In this document: one piece after another, positions 33,135-45,252 of the stretch
Position numbering within the stretch: position 1 is the first letter of the stretch
How the letters are laid out: every line of letters starts with the position of its first letter
Source: Phytophthora colocasiae
Taxonomy: Eukaryota > Oomycota > Peronosporomycetes > Peronosporales > Peronosporaceae
NCBI GenBank assembly: GCA_018806915.1
Contig: JAGKQI010000064.1
Coordinates: 62,001-126,000, forward strand
DNA length: 64,000 nucleotides
Reading direction: 5' to 3'
Program-made: the position numbers and the translations under genes
The notes under the pieces: model-generated
The model's input: the letters and a program-made list of their open reading frames with translations, nothing else
Told to the model about the DNA's origin: nothing
Database searches by the model: none

Positions 33135-33452
33135 CTACCATCCCCAACCACCCATACCACCCCAGCCGCCCATTCCACCCCACCCACCCCAAACCCCACA
33201 TCCTCCACAGCTACCCCAGCCTCCCCACGGACCTCCCCACCCGAATCCTCCAAACCATTCCTTCTTCTTGTCGTTGGTCGCCAACTTGGCGGACTCCTTG
33301 ACAGCAGTAGCATCTGGCGCATTGGGTTTAGTCGAAAGATGCGCGTGCTCAGAAGCAGGTTCAGGTGCGGCGAGAGATCTCAATGCCGGTTGGTACTCGT
33401 TGGCCGCTGCGACGGCGACAAGTGTGGTGACGATGAGTGCGGTGAACTTCAT
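33135..33452 (-). CDS. GW7: secreted Gly/Trp-rich protein, unit 7
   Basis: 105 residues, intact. Several changes cluster in the tail-coding part (33174-33194), but they cost only one residue (CGVWGG for CGGWGG). The frame is kept. Confidence 0.85.
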   Translation of the reverse strand: MKFTALIVTTLVAVAAANEYQPALRSLAAPEPASEHAHLSTKPNAPDATAVKESAKLATNDKKKEWFGGFGWGGPWGGWGSCGGCGVWGGWGGMGGWGGMGGWGW

Positions 33453-33782
33453 GGTACTTGCTTACTTGCGGTGAATGGACTTGTGCGGAGGAAGGCAAGT
33501 TGGTTTGTGAATAGAGACCTGGATCGTAGCGGCCGAAGTGGTTGTAGTCCTGTTGCATCACGTGAAAGTTGTTACTGTACTACGTCCAGGAAGGACTTTC
33601 AACGGAACATCCGAGCACGTGAATCTAAAACACCGGCAAGAGCTTTCGTAGTAATCGCCAAGCAACGAGACGCAGACTTTTCTAACGACCTCAATCAATA
33701 AGGATGAGCCTCAGTGTGGTGGTCATCCGACATTTTGCGCTGTTGCGAATACCCGCCCCAAAAATCCCGAAAGTCAACTACC

Positions 33783-34166
33783 ATGATCAAGCGTGTTGCC
33801 GTTCTGCTTTTGGTGGTGCTGGTCACTATGCTGAGCTGTGCTCACGCTGACGAAACTCCTGCAGCAGCAGCAGTGGTCGCAGAAGATGCTGCAACGGAGC
33901 AAACCCCGCCAGGCGTGACACTCGTGGGAGACCGCGAGCCTGTGCCGACCAACAAGGAGCAGCTGGAGCAATTCATCGGAGGCGGAGGTGGTTTCATTCC
34001 GACCAGAGGAATCACGTACCGCTGGCGCTACACGTACCCGTGGGCTGGAGGATTCCGCTACGGTTGGCGCTACCCGATCGGCTACTGGAACACGTTCGGT
34101 CGTTCCCTCTACGGCTCGAGCTGCTTTTTCGGACGTTCATTTGGGGCTTTTACTACTGCTAAATAG
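33783..34166 (+). CDS. GY7: Gly/Tyr-rich protein with altered C-terminus
   Basis: Intact until the last codons. A lost G in TTTGGGGCTTTT shifts the frame so that the product ends GAFTTAK instead of GGFYYC. The conserved terminal Tyr-Tyr-Cys is lost; signal peptide and most of the Tyr/Arg-rich part remain. Confidence 0.7.
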   Translation: MIKRVAVLLLVVLVTMLSCAHADETPAAAAVVAEDAATEQTPPGVTLVGDREPVPTNKEQLEQFIGGGGGFIPTRGITYRWRYTYPWAGGFRYGWRYPIGYWNTFGRSLYGSSCFFGRSFGAFTTAK

Positions 34167-34400
34167 CGCGTACTTCTCGGCTATAAGCTTGCCGCTATAA
34201 CATGGCAACGGAACCGCGAGAAAGGTGAAGAAGGAGCGAAAAACGAAGAGCGTTTCGGTTGCAGGACGCAGCTACTCCAGACTTAACGAGGTGTTAGTGG
34301 CGTTTAGGAAGGAAAATAACTTGCAGCAGGAGTAGTGACAGCTTTTTGCAATTGAAAATGGATGGTTTTATCACTCGAATTCAAGTTCCGATCTACGTTC

Positions 34401-34613
34401 CTAAAGTTTGTCTAGACTGTCGCTGGAGCAATCCATAATAGAGGAGTTCTTTTGTTCATCTTTTGGTGGGTCAAAGCGACGTTCTCGGATCAATTGTGTA
34501 ACTGTTGTGCGATCACACTGTGATTCACAGTCGAGCTTCATTGGCGATGCTTCCGCCAAATTTTGCATTTGTCCTGCGGCTTCAGGAACAGCAATACTGA
34601 CCAGAATGACCAT
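34401..34613 (-). CDS. Possible small secreted peptide in the long spacer
   Basis: Only unit 7 has this frame open, thanks to one extra T at about 34538 (GAGCTTCATT). It encodes 70 residues: a hydrophobic start MVILVSIAVPEAAG, then a polar part with three cysteines (DCESQCDR, MDCSSD) and many charged residues. In other units the frame breaks in the middle. It could be an old third secreted gene, or chance. Confidence 0.3.
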   Translation of the reverse strand: MVILVSIAVPEAAGQMQNLAEASPMKLDCESQCDRTTVTQLIRERRFDPPKDEQKNSSIMDCSSDSLDKL

Positions 34614-34823
34614 AGTTACCACATTCAGGTGCACGTACCTAGTCAACTAACCCCCAACAAGTCGACATTTTGCGTACTACATTCATTCGTACACTACCTG
34701 TAGTCCAAAGAGTTGTCCACTAACTTCACTTCTCGCGGTAGTGGTAATTCCACGTCTGTCAACGTTTCTTACGACAAACAAACAACAGCAAAAACAACAT
34801 AGGAATTGATAAAGCGGCGTTGA

Positions 34824-34940
<117 letters not shown>

Positions 34941-35284
34941 AGTCAACACATCCTGCGTAACGACAGTTGTGTCCTGGTAATTCAAATGCGATAACGAATT
35001 CGTGGCATGTACGTGTCGTGGCATGTACGTTATATTCCGTTGCCATCATTGATGACGATACTTTTCTTTCCGCGTAGATTTGATCCAGTTTTTTTGTCGG
35101 AGTAAACAGCTCTGGTCAGGTCCGTTTACTCCGTTTTGAGCTCATCGCAAGATGAGAAAACCGCATCGACAGTGTCGATTCAACACTCAGAACTACTTTC
35201 CACTTTCAATCTGTCCTGTTCGTGATCACTTCTTACTGAGTGATTCCAGACCACGAAAAAAATCAAGTACGAGACTGTAAAACG

Positions 35285-36224
35285 ATGCAACGCATGCCCG
35301 ACATCTTCAATCGGTTCGAGCGACAGTTTCCACAAGGCTTGAGCTCTGACGTAATCGGATGTGTTCTCCCTCGAGGATCAAGCGGCGACAACTACGTTTT
35401 CTCCAAGGCGAGTTTTGAAGAAAAGTCTATTGGACGACCAGGGGCCAGCAGCGATCGGTTTGTTAACTACGGACGTCAGCGAAAGACAACCCAGTCGAAC
35501 CAAGCGCAGTAGTAAAAAGGCTGAGAAAGCCAGCACCAAGAAGCATCGGAAGTCCACCCCCGAGCGCCGGGAACAATGTCGTCTGAATCAAGAGCGCTAC
35601 AGAAAGAAACAAAGTGAACGTGAGAAACACCTCACGGTTCTTGTGAATGAACTCCGCGATGAAGTTCCAATACTTGAGATTAAGTACACTCGGATGCGCT
35701 GCTGTCGTGACCCGACAGTGTGGACGGTAATAGCCGAGTATTCCCACCTCTTTCGTCACGGCACAGAGGATTCTCAAAGTCCGAAAGCACGACGTCAAGC
35801 AGCATTCCTACGGTCGTCAATGGCAAATGACGTCATTATTGGCACCAGGAAAGGTGTGGATGCTCTGCGTGATCAGTGGTGCTGGTACTCGACACATTTT
35901 GGGGATCTCCAGTTCCAGCTGAAAAGTGCAACTCAGTCATCGCAACTAGTTTGGGCTTCGTCCGTGTTGGAGATGACAATCACGGACATGACACTAGCGA
36001 AGGTATTCCCACACTTATCATACGACGGATCCGCTGATAGTCTTTAATCAATGATGTTAGGGAGACGACTGGTTCTCCCCTGCCGACTTTACTTTGAATG
36101 GAATGAAGACTCAAAACGTGTCGTTCGGCTGGAGACTACGGTGGATTTCCTCGTTGGGTTGCACAAGTTGCTTGGGTCTCTTGAAAACGTGAACTATGTG
36201 CTAGAACGAGCTCATATTGTGTAG
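35285..36224 (+). pseudogene. bZIP7: 11-base net deletion plus premature stop
   Basis: The stretch after GAAGAAAAGTCT is replaced (13 bases lost, 2 gained, about 35429), shifting the frame at residue 48 before the bZIP domain. The copy also carries the TAA at 36045-36047 seen in units 5, 8 and 9. Downstream readings with the bZIP domain are open but have no proper start. Confidence 0.8.
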
Positions 36225-36590
36225 GGCAAGCATGCTGGAAGACTGAAAAACTTAGCCATAACACACATGATAACTGTGATGCTGACACTTCTGAATTACA
36301 CAAGGACAACATCGCGCTGGTTGGTAGTGTAGGATTCGTTTTCGCAGAAAAAGACGAGGAAGAAGTTGATTTAGGCAAGCTTAGTAGACCACCTGCAGGT
36401 GTTACGAGCAACCTAACGAAAACGAGATAGAAATCAGAATTTCTGAATTATGCGGTTAAGACGTTGTGGCCTGCTGAAAAGCATTTGCATCGAACGGCTA
36501 CACGAGCACAAGAAGATCGTCATTGAACTCGGGGACCGGAAACTCTGACACACGGGGAACCAGTCACTTCATGGTCTTGGTGGTGGTGAT

Positions 36591-36908
36591 CTACCATCCC
36601 CAACCACCCATACCACCCCAGCCGCCCATGCCACCCCAGCCACCCCAACCACCACATCCTCCACAGCTACCCCAGCCTCCCCACGGACCTCCCCACCCGA
36701 ATCCTCCAAACCATTCCTTCTTCTTGTCGTTGGTCGCCAACTTGGCGGACTCCTTGACAGCAGTAGCATCTGGCGCATTGGGTTTAGTCGAAAGATGCGC
36801 GTGCTCGGAAGCAGGTTCAGGTGCGGCGAGAGATCTCAATGCCGGTTGGTACTCGTTGGCCGCTGCGACGGCGACAAGTGTGGTGACGATGAGTGCGGTG
36901 AACTTCAT
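36591..36908 (-). CDS. GW8: secreted Gly/Trp-rich protein, unit 8
   Basis: 105 residues, intact, same predicted protein as GW6. Confidence 0.85.
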   Translation of the reverse strand: MKFTALIVTTLVAVAAANEYQPALRSLAAPEPASEHAHLSTKPNAPDATAVKESAKLATNDKKKEWFGGFGWGGPWGGWGSCGGCGGWGGWGGMGGWGGMGGWGW

Positions 36909-37238
36909 GATACTTGCTTACTTGCGGTGAATGGACTTGTGCGGAGGAAGGCAAGTTGGTTTGTGAATAGAGACCTGGATCGTAGCGGCCGAAGTGGTTG
37001 TAGTCCTGTTGCATCACGTGAAAGTTGTTACTGTACTACGTCCAGGAAGGACTTTCAACGGAACATCCGAGCACGTGAATCTAAAACACCGGCAAGAGCT
37101 TTCGTAGTAATCGCCAAGCAACGAGACGCAGACTTTTCTAACGACCTCAATCAATAAAGATGAGCCTCAGTGTGGTGGTCATCCGGCATTTTGCGCTGTC
37201 GCGAATACCCGCCCCAAAAATCCCGAAACTCAACTATC

Positions 37239-37616
37239 ATGATCAAGCGTGTTGCCGTTCTGCTTTTGGTGGTGCTGGTCGCTATGCTGAGCTGTGCTCA
37301 TGCTGATGAAACTCCTGCAGCAGCAGTGGGTGCAGAAGATGCTGCAACGGAGCAAACCCCGCCAGGCGTGACACTCGTGGGAGACCGCGAGCCTGTGCCG
37401 ACCAACAAGGAGCAGCTGGAGCAATTCATCGGAGGCGGAGGTGGTTTCATTCCGACCAGAGGAATCACGTACCGCTGGCGCTACACGTACCCGTGGGCTG
37501 GAGGATTCCGCTACGGTTGGCGCTACCCGATCGGCTACTGGAACACGTTCGGTCGTTCCCTCTACGGCTCGAGCTGCTTTTTCGGACGTTCATTTGGGGG
37601 CTTTTACTACTGCTAA
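37239..37616 (+). CDS. GY8: secreted Gly/Tyr-rich protein, unit 8
   Basis: 125 residues, intact. It carries the VGAEDAATEQ linker and silent changes found otherwise only in GY1, 35 kb away, together with the same short spacer. Confidence 0.85.
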   Translation: MIKRVAVLLLVVLVAMLSCAHADETPAAAVGAEDAATEQTPPGVTLVGDREPVPTNKEQLEQFIGGGGGFIPTRGITYRWRYTYPWAGGFRYGWRYPIGYWNTFGRSLYGSSCFFGRSFGGFYYC

Positions 37617-37872
37617 ATAGCGCGTACTTCTCGGCTATAGCGTGCCGCTATAACATGGCAACGGAACCGCGAGAAAGGTGAAGAAGGGAGCGAAAAACGA
37701 AGCGCGTTTCGGTTGCAGGACGCAGCTACTCCAGATTTAACGAGTTAACGAGGTGTTAGTGGCGTTTAGGAAGGACAATAACTTGCAGCAGGAGTAGTGA
37801 CAGCTTGCAATTGAAAATCCGATGGTTTTATCACTCGAATTCAAGTTCCGATTGTACGTTCCTTTAGTTTGT

Positions 37873-37907
37873 CTCAACCTGCAAAGGAAGTTGTGTCTCG
37901 CGGAGAG
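37873..37907 (+). pseudogene. MetAP2 3'-end relic, short form, unit 8
   Basis: Short remnant as in unit 1, with one C lost and one A gained (CTCAACCTGCAAAGG). Confidence 0.55.
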
Positions 37908-38268
37908 GGTCAACACATCCTGCGTAACGACCATGTCATCGACAGTTCGTCGTATCCTGGTAATTCAAATGCGATAACGAATTTGTAGCATGTACGTGTC
38001 GTGGCATGTACGTGATATTCCGTCGCCATCATTGATGCCGATACTTTTCTTTCCGCATAGATTTGACCCAGTTTTTTTTGTCGGAGTAAACAGCTCTGGT
38101 CAGGTCCGTTTACTCCGTTTTGAGCTCATCGCAAGATGAGAAAACCGCATCGACAGTGTCGATTCAACACTCAGAACTACTTTCCACTTTCAATCTGTCC
38201 TGTTCGTGATCACTTCTTACTGAGTGATTCCAGACCACGAAAAAAATCAAGTACGAGACTGTAAAACG

Positions 38269-39042
38269 ATGCAACGCATGCCCGACATCTTCAATCGGTT
38301 CGAGCGACAGTTTCCACAAGGCTTGAGCTCTGACGTAATCGGATGTGTTCTCCCTCGAGGATCAAGCGGCGACAACTACGTTTTCTCCAAGGCGAGTTTT
38401 GAAGAAAACTCTGATGATTTCATACTGGACGACCAGGGGCCAGCAGCGATCGGTTTGTTAACTACGGACGTCAGCGAAAGACAACCCAGTCGAACCAAGC
38501 GCAGTAGTAAAAAGGCTGAGAAAGCCAGCACCAATAAGCATCGGAAGTCCACCCCCGAGCGCCGGGAACAATGTCGTCTGAATCAAGAGCGCTACAGGAA
38601 GAGACAAAGTGAACGTGAGAAACACCTCACGGTTCTTGGGAACGAACTCCGCGTGGAAGTTCCAATACTTGAGATTCAGTACACTCGGATGCGCTGCTGT
38701 CGTGACCCGACAGTGTGGACGGTAATAGCCGAGTATACCCACCTCTTTCGTCACGGCACAGAGGATTCTCAAAGTCCGAAAGCACGACGTCAAGCAGCAT
38801 TCCTACGGTCGTCAATGGCAAATGACGTCATTATTGGCACCAGGAAAGGTGTGGATGCTCTGCGTGATCAGTGGTGCTGGTACTCGACACATGTTGGGGA
38901 TCTCCAGTTCCAGCTGAAAAATGCAACTCAGTCATCGCAACTAGTTTGGGCTTCGTCCGTGTTGGAGATGACAATCACGGACATGACACTAGCGAAGGTA
39001 TTCCCACACGTATCATACGACGGATCCGCTGATAGTCTTTAA
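38269..39042 (+). CDS. bZIP8: C-terminally shortened bZIP (257 residues)
   Basis: Same TAA truncation as bZIP5. It also has private changes in the zipper (LGNELRVEVP for LVNELRDEVP) and C-terminal domain (THVGDLQ). The Val-to-Gly change lies inside the coiled coil, so function is doubtful. Remnant open reading continues to 39219. Confidence 0.7.
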   Translation: MQRMPDIFNRFERQFPQGLSSDVIGCVLPRGSSGDNYVFSKASFEENSDDFILDDQGPAAIGLLTTDVSERQPSRTKRSSKKAEKASTNKHRKSTPERREQCRLNQERYRKRQSEREKHLTVLGNELRVEVPILEIQYTRMRCCRDPTVWTVIAEYTHLFRHGTEDSQSPKARRQAAFLRSSMANDVIIGTRKGVDALRDQWCWYSTHVGDLQFQLKNATQSSQLVWASSVLEMTITDMTLAKVFPHVSYDGSADSL

Positions 39043-39600
39043 TCAATGATGTTAGGGAGACGACTGGTTCTCCCCTGCCGACTTTACTTTGAATGGAATG
39101 AAGACTCAAAACGTGTCGTTCGGCTGGAGACTACGGTGGATTTCCTCGTTGGGTTGCACAAGTTGCTTGGGTCTCTTGAAAACGTGAACTATGTGCTAGA
39201 ACGAGCTCATATTGCGTAGGGCAAGCATGTTGGAGGACTGAAAAACTTAGCCATAACACACATGATAACGTGATGCTGACACTTCTGAATTCCACAAGGA
39301 CAACATCGCGCTGGTTGATAGTGTAGGATTCGTTTTCACAGAAAAAGACGAGGAAGAAGTTGATTTAGGCAAGCTTAGTAGACACCTGCAGGTGTTACGA
39401 GCAACCTAACAAAAACGAGATAGAAATCAGAATTTCTGAATTATGCGGTTAAGACGTTGTGGACTGCTGAAAAGCATTTGCATCGAACGCCTACACGAGC
39501 ACAAGAAGATCGTCATTGAACTCGGGGACCGGAAACTCTGAGGGACCGGAAACTCTGACACACGGGGAACCAGTCACTTCATGGTCTTGGTGGTGGTGAT

Positions 39601-39918
39601 CTACCATCCCCAACCACCCATACCACCCCAGCCGCCCATGCCACCCCAGCCACCCCAACCACCACATCCTCCACAGCTACCCCAGCCTCCCCACGGACCT
39701 CCCCACCCGAATCCTCCAAACCATTCCTTCTTCTTGTCGTTGGCCGCCAACTTGGCGGACTCCTTGACAGCAGTAGCATCTGGCGCATTGGGTTTAGTCG
39801 AAAGATGCGCGTGCTCAGAAGCAGGTTCAGGTGCGGCGAGAGATCTCAATGCCGGTTGGTACTCGTTGGCCGCTGCGACGGCGACAAGTGTGGTGACGAC
39901 GAGTGCGGTGAACTTCAT
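39601..39918 (-). CDS. GW9: secreted Gly/Trp-rich protein, unit 9
   Basis: 105 residues, intact, identical in prediction to GW1. Two copies of the 17 bp repeat lie downstream. Confidence 0.85.
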   Translation of the reverse strand: MKFTALVVTTLVAVAAANEYQPALRSLAAPEPASEHAHLSTKPNAPDATAVKESAKLAANDKKKEWFGGFGWGGPWGGWGSCGGCGGWGGWGGMGGWGGMGGWGW

Positions 39919-40248
39919 AGTACTTGCTTACTTGCGGCGAATGGACTTGTGCGGTGGAAGGCAAGTTGGTTTGTGAATGGAGACCTGGATCGTAGCGGCC
40001 AAAGTGGTTGTAGTCCTGTTGCATCACGTGAAAGTTGCTACTGTACTACGTCCAGGAAGGACTTTCAACGGAACATCCGAGCACGTGAATCTAAAACACC
40101 GGCAAGAGCTTTCGTAGTAATCGCCAAGCAACGAGACGCAGACTTTTCTAACGACCTCAATCAATAAGGATGAGCCTCAGTGTGGTGGTCATCCGACATT
40201 TTGCGCTGTTGCGAATACCCGCCCCAAAAATCCCGAAAGTCAACTACC

Positions 40249-40629
40249 ATGATCAAGCGTGTTGCCGTTCTGCTTTTAGTGGTGCTGGTCACTATGCTGA
40301 GCTGTGCTCACGCTGACGAAACTCCTGCAGCAGCAGCAGTGGTCGCAGAAGATGCTGCAACGGAGCAAACCCCGCCAGGCGTGACACTCGTGGGAGACCG
40401 CGAGCCTGTGCCGACCAACAAGGAGCAGCTGGAGCAATTCATCGGAGGCGGAGGTGGTTTCATTCCGACCAGAGGAATCACGTACCGCTGGCGCTACACG
40501 TACCCGTGGGCTGGAGGATTCCGCTACGGTTGGCGCTACCCGATCGGCTACTGGAACACGTTCGGTCGTTCCCTCTACGGCTCGAGTTGCTTTTTCGGAC
40601 GTTCATTTGGGGGCTTTTACTACTGCTAA
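40249..40629 (+). CDS. GY9: secreted Gly/Tyr-rich protein, unit 9
   Basis: 126 residues, intact, same predicted protein as GY3, with silent changes. Confidence 0.85.
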   Translation: MIKRVAVLLLVVLVTMLSCAHADETPAAAAVVAEDAATEQTPPGVTLVGDREPVPTNKEQLEQFIGGGGGFIPTRGITYRWRYTYPWAGGFRYGWRYPIGYWNTFGRSLYGSSCFFGRSFGGFYYC

Positions 40630-41288
40630 ATAGCGCGTACTTCTCGGCTATAGCTTGCCGCTATAACATGGCAACGGAACCGCGAGAAAGGTGAAGAAGG
40701 GAGCGAAAAACGAAGAGCGTTTCGGTTGCAGGACGCAGCTACTCCAGACTTAACGAGGTGTTAGTGGCGTTTAGGAAGGAAAATAACTTGCAGCAGGAGT
40801 AGTGACAGCTTTTGCAATTGAAAATGGATGGTTTTATCACTCGAATTCAAGTTCCGATCTACGTTCCTAAAGTTTGTCTAGACTGTCGCTGGAGCAATCC
40901 ATAATAGAGGAGTTCTTTTGTTCATCTTTTGGTGGGTCAAAGCGACGTTCTCGGATCAATTGTGTAACTGTTGTGCGATCACACTGTGATTCACAGTCGA
41001 GCTCATTGGCGATGCTTCCGCCAAATTTTGCATTTGTCCTGCGGCTTCAGGAACAGCAATACTGACCAGAATGACCATAGTTACCACATTCAGGTGCACG
41101 TACCTAGTCAACTAACCCCCAACAAGTCGACATTTTGCGTACTACATTCATTCGTACACTACCTGTAGTCCAAAGAGTTGTCCACTAACTTCACTTCTCG
41201 CGGTAGTGGTAATTCCGTGTCTGTCAACGTTTCTTACGACAAACAAACAACAGCAAAAACAACATAGGAATTGATAAAGCGGCGTTGA

Positions 41289-41405
<117 letters not shown>

Positions 41406-41751
41406 AGTCAACACATCCTGCGTAAACGACCATGTCATCGACAGTTCGTCGTGTCCTGGTAATTCAAATGCGATAACGAGTTCGTGGCATGTACGTGATA
41501 TTCCGTCGCCATCATTGATGCCGATACTTTTCTTTCCGCATAGATTTGACCCAGTTTTTTTTGTCGGAGTAAACAGCTCTGGTCAGGTCCGTTTACTCCG
41601 TTTTGAGCTCCTCGTAAGATGAGAAAACAGCATCGACAGTGTCGATTCGACACTCAGAACCACTTCCCACTTTCAATCTGTCCTGTTCGTGATCACTTCT
41701 TACTGAGTGATTCCAGACCACGAAAAAAATCAAGTACGAGACTGTAAAACG

Positions 41752-42525
41752 ATGCAACGCATGCCCGACATCTTCAATCGGTTCGAACGCCAGATTCCTC
41801 TAGGCTTGAGCTCTGACGTAATCGGATGTGTTCTCCCTCGAGGATCAAGCGGCGACAACTACGTTTTCTCCAAGGCGAGTTTTGAAGAAAACTCTGATGA
41901 TTTCATACTGGACGACCAGGGGCCAGCAGCGATCGGTTTGTTGACTACGGACGTCAGTGAAAGACAACCCAGCCGAACCAAGCGCAGTAGTAAAAAGGCT
42001 GAGAAAGCCAGCACCAAGAAGCATCGGAAGTCCACCCCCGAGCGCCGGGAACAATGTCGTCTGAATCAAGAGCGCTACAGAAAGAAACAAAGTGAACGTG
42101 AGAAACACCTCACGGTTCTTGTGAATGAACTCCGCGATGAAGTTCCAATACTTGAGATTCAGTACACTCGGATGCGCTGCTGTCGTGACCCGACAGTGTG
42201 GACGGTAATAGCCGAGTATACCCACCTCTTTCGTCACGGCACAGAGGATTCTCAAAGTCCGAAAGCACGACGTCAAGCAGCATTCCTACGGTCGTCAATG
42301 GCAAATGACGTCATTATTGGCACCAGGAAAGGTGTGGATGCTCTGCGTGATCAGTGGTGCTGGTACTCGACACATTTTGGGGATCTCCAGTTCCAGCTGA
42401 AAAGTGCAACTCAGTCATCGCAACTAGTTTGGGCTTCGTCCGTGTTGGAGATGACAATCACGGACATGACACTAGCGAAGGTATTCCCACACGTATCATA
42501 CGACGGATCTGCTGATAGTCTTTAA
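41752..42525 (+). CDS. bZIP9: C-terminally shortened bZIP (257 residues)
   Basis: Same TAA truncation. A cluster of changes near the start (FERQIPLGLSS for FERQFPQGLSS) is nearly shared with bZIP10. Basic region reads RYRKKQSERE. Remnant open reading continues to 42702. Confidence 0.75.
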   Translation: MQRMPDIFNRFERQIPLGLSSDVIGCVLPRGSSGDNYVFSKASFEENSDDFILDDQGPAAIGLLTTDVSERQPSRTKRSSKKAEKASTKKHRKSTPERREQCRLNQERYRKKQSEREKHLTVLVNELRDEVPILEIQYTRMRCCRDPTVWTVIAEYTHLFRHGTEDSQSPKARRQAAFLRSSMANDVIIGTRKGVDALRDQWCWYSTHFGDLQFQLKSATQSSQLVWASSVLEMTITDMTLAKVFPHVSYDGSADSL

Positions 42526-43084
42526 TCAATGATGTTAGGGAGACGACTGGTTCTCCCCTGCCGACTTTACTTTGAATGGAATGAAGACTCAAAACGTGTC
42601 GTTCGGCTGGAGACTACGGTGGATTTCCTCGTTGGGTTGCACAAGTTGCTTGGGTCTCTTGAAAACGTGAACTATGTGCTAGAACGAGCTCATATTGTGT
42701 AGGGCAAGCATGCTGGAAGACTGAAAAACTTAGCCATAACACACATGATAACTGTGATGCTGACACTTCTGAATTACACAAGGACAACATCGCGCTGGTT
42801 GGTAGTGTAGGATTCGTTTTCGCAGAAAAAGACGAGGAAGAAGTTGATTTAGGCAAGCTTAGTAGACACCTGCAGGTGTTACGAGCAACCTAACAAAAAC
42901 GAGATAGAAATCAGAATTTCTGAATTATGCGGTTAAGACGTTGTGGACTGCTGAAAAGCATTTGCATCGAACGCCTACACGAGCACAAGAAGATCGTCAT
43001 TGAACTCGGGGACCGGAAACTCTGAGGGACCGGAAACTCTGACACACGGGGAACCAGTCACTTCATGGTCTTGGTGGTGGTGAT

Positions 43085-43402
43085 CTACCATCCCCAACCA
43101 CCCATACCACCCCAGCCGCCCATGCCACCCCAGCCACCCCAACCACCACATCCTCCACAGCTACCCCAGCCTCCCCACGGACCTCCCCACCCGAATCCTC
43201 CAAACCATTCCTTCTTCTTGTCGTTGGCCGCCAACTTGGCGGACTCCTTGACAGCAGTAGCATCTGGCGCATTGGGTTTAGTCGAAAGATGCGCGTGCTC
43301 AGAAGCAGGTTCAGGTGCGGCGAGAGATCTCAATGCCGGTTGGTACTCGTTGGCCGCTGCGACGGCGACAAGTGTGGTGACGACGAGTGCGGTGAACTTC
43401 AT
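43085..43402 (-). CDS. GW10: secreted Gly/Trp-rich protein, unit 10
   Basis: 105 residues, intact, identical in prediction to GW1. Confidence 0.85.
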   Translation of the reverse strand: MKFTALVVTTLVAVAAANEYQPALRSLAAPEPASEHAHLSTKPNAPDATAVKESAKLAANDKKKEWFGGFGWGGPWGGWGSCGGCGGWGGWGGMGGWGGMGGWGW

Positions 43403-43732
43403 AGTACTTGCTTACTTGCGGCGAATGGACTTGTGCGGTGGAAGGCAAGTTGGTTTGTGAATGGAGACCTGGATCGTAGCGGCCAAAGTGGTTGTAGTCC
43501 TGTTGCATCACGTGAAAGTTGCTACTGTACTACGTCCAGGAAGGACTTTCAACGGAACATCCGAGCACGTGAATCTAAAACACCGGCAAGAGCTTTCGTA
43601 GTAATCGCCAAGCAACGAGACGCAGACTTTTCTAACGACCTCAATCAATAAGGATGAGCCTCAGTGTGGTGGTCATCCGACATTTTGCGCTGTTGCGAAT
43701 ACCCGCCCCAAAAATCCCGAAAGTCAACTACC

Positions 43733-44114
43733 ATGATCAAGCGTGTTTGCCGTTCTGCTTTTGGTGGTGCTGGTCACTATGCTGAGCTGTGCTCACGCTG
43801 ACGAAACTCCTGCAGCAGCAGCAGTGGTCGCAGAAGATGCTGCAACGGAGCAAACCCCGCCAGGCGTGACACTCGTGGGAGACCGCGAGCCTGTGCCGAC
43901 CAACAAGGAGCAGCTGGAGCAATTCATCGGAGGCGGAGGTGGTTTCATTCCGACCAGAGGAATCACGTACCGCTGGCGCTACACGTACCCGTGGGCTGGA
44001 GGATTCCGCTACGGTTGGCGCTACCCGATCGGCTACTGGAACACGTTCGGTCGTTCCCTCTACGGCTCGAGCTGCTTTTTCGGACGTTCATTTGGGGGCT
44101 TTTACTACTGCTAA
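43733..44114 (+). pseudogene. GY10: frameshift inside the signal peptide
   Basis: One extra T at GTGTTTGCCG (about 43745) shifts the frame five codons after the ATG. The rest is open to GGFYYC but has only a GTG available as start. The copy is otherwise undamaged, so the lesion is young or an assembly error. Confidence 0.7.
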
Positions 44115-44775
44115 ATAGCGCGTACTTCTCGGTTATAGCCTGCCGCTATAACATGGCAACGGAACCGCGAGAAAGGTGAAGAAGGGAGCGAAAAACGAAG
44201 AGCGTTTCGGTTGCAGGACGCAGCTACTCCAGACTTAACGAGGTGTTAGTGGCGTTTAGGAAGGAACAATAACTTGCAGCAGGAGTAGTGACAGCTTTTG
44301 CAATTGAAAATGGATGGTTTTATCACTCGAATTCAAGTTCCGATTCTACGTTCCTAAAGTTTGTCTAGACTGTCGCTGGAGCAATCCATAATAGAGGAGT
44401 TCTTTTGTTCATCTTTTGGTGGGTCAAAGCGACGTTCTCGGATCAATTGTGTAACTGTTGTGCGATCACACTGTGATTCACAGTCGAGCTCATTGGCGAT
44501 GCTTCCGCCAAATTTTGCATTTGTCCTGCGGCTTCAGGAACAGCAATACTGACCAGAATGACCATAGTTACCACATTCAGGTGCACGTACCTAGTCAACT
44601 AACCCCCAACAAGTCGAAATTTTGCGTACTACATTCATTCGTACACTACCTGTAGTCCAAAGAGTTGTCCACTAACTTCACTTCTCGCGGTAGTGGTAAT
44701 TCCACGTCTGTCAACGTTTCTTACGACAAACAAACAACAGCAAAAACAACATAGGAATTGATAAAGCGGCGTTGA

Positions 44776-44892
<117 letters not shown>

Positions 44893-45252
44893 AGTCAACA
44901 CATCCTGCGTAACGACCATGTCATCGACAGTTCGTCGTGTCCTGGTAATTCAAATGCGATAACGAATTCGTGGCATGTACGTGTCGTGGCATGTACGTTA
45001 TATTCCGTTGCCATCATTGATGACGATACTTTTCTTTCCGCGTAGATTTGATCCAGTTTTTTTGTCGGAGTAAACAGCTCTGGTCAGGTCCGTTTACTCC
45101 GTTTTGAGCTCCTCGTAAGATGAGAAAACAGCATCGACAGTGTCGATTCGACACTCAGAACCACTTCCCACTTTCAATCTGTCCTGTTCGTGATCACTTC
45201 TTACTGAGTGATTCCAGACCACGAAAAAAATCAAGTACGAGACTGTAAAACG

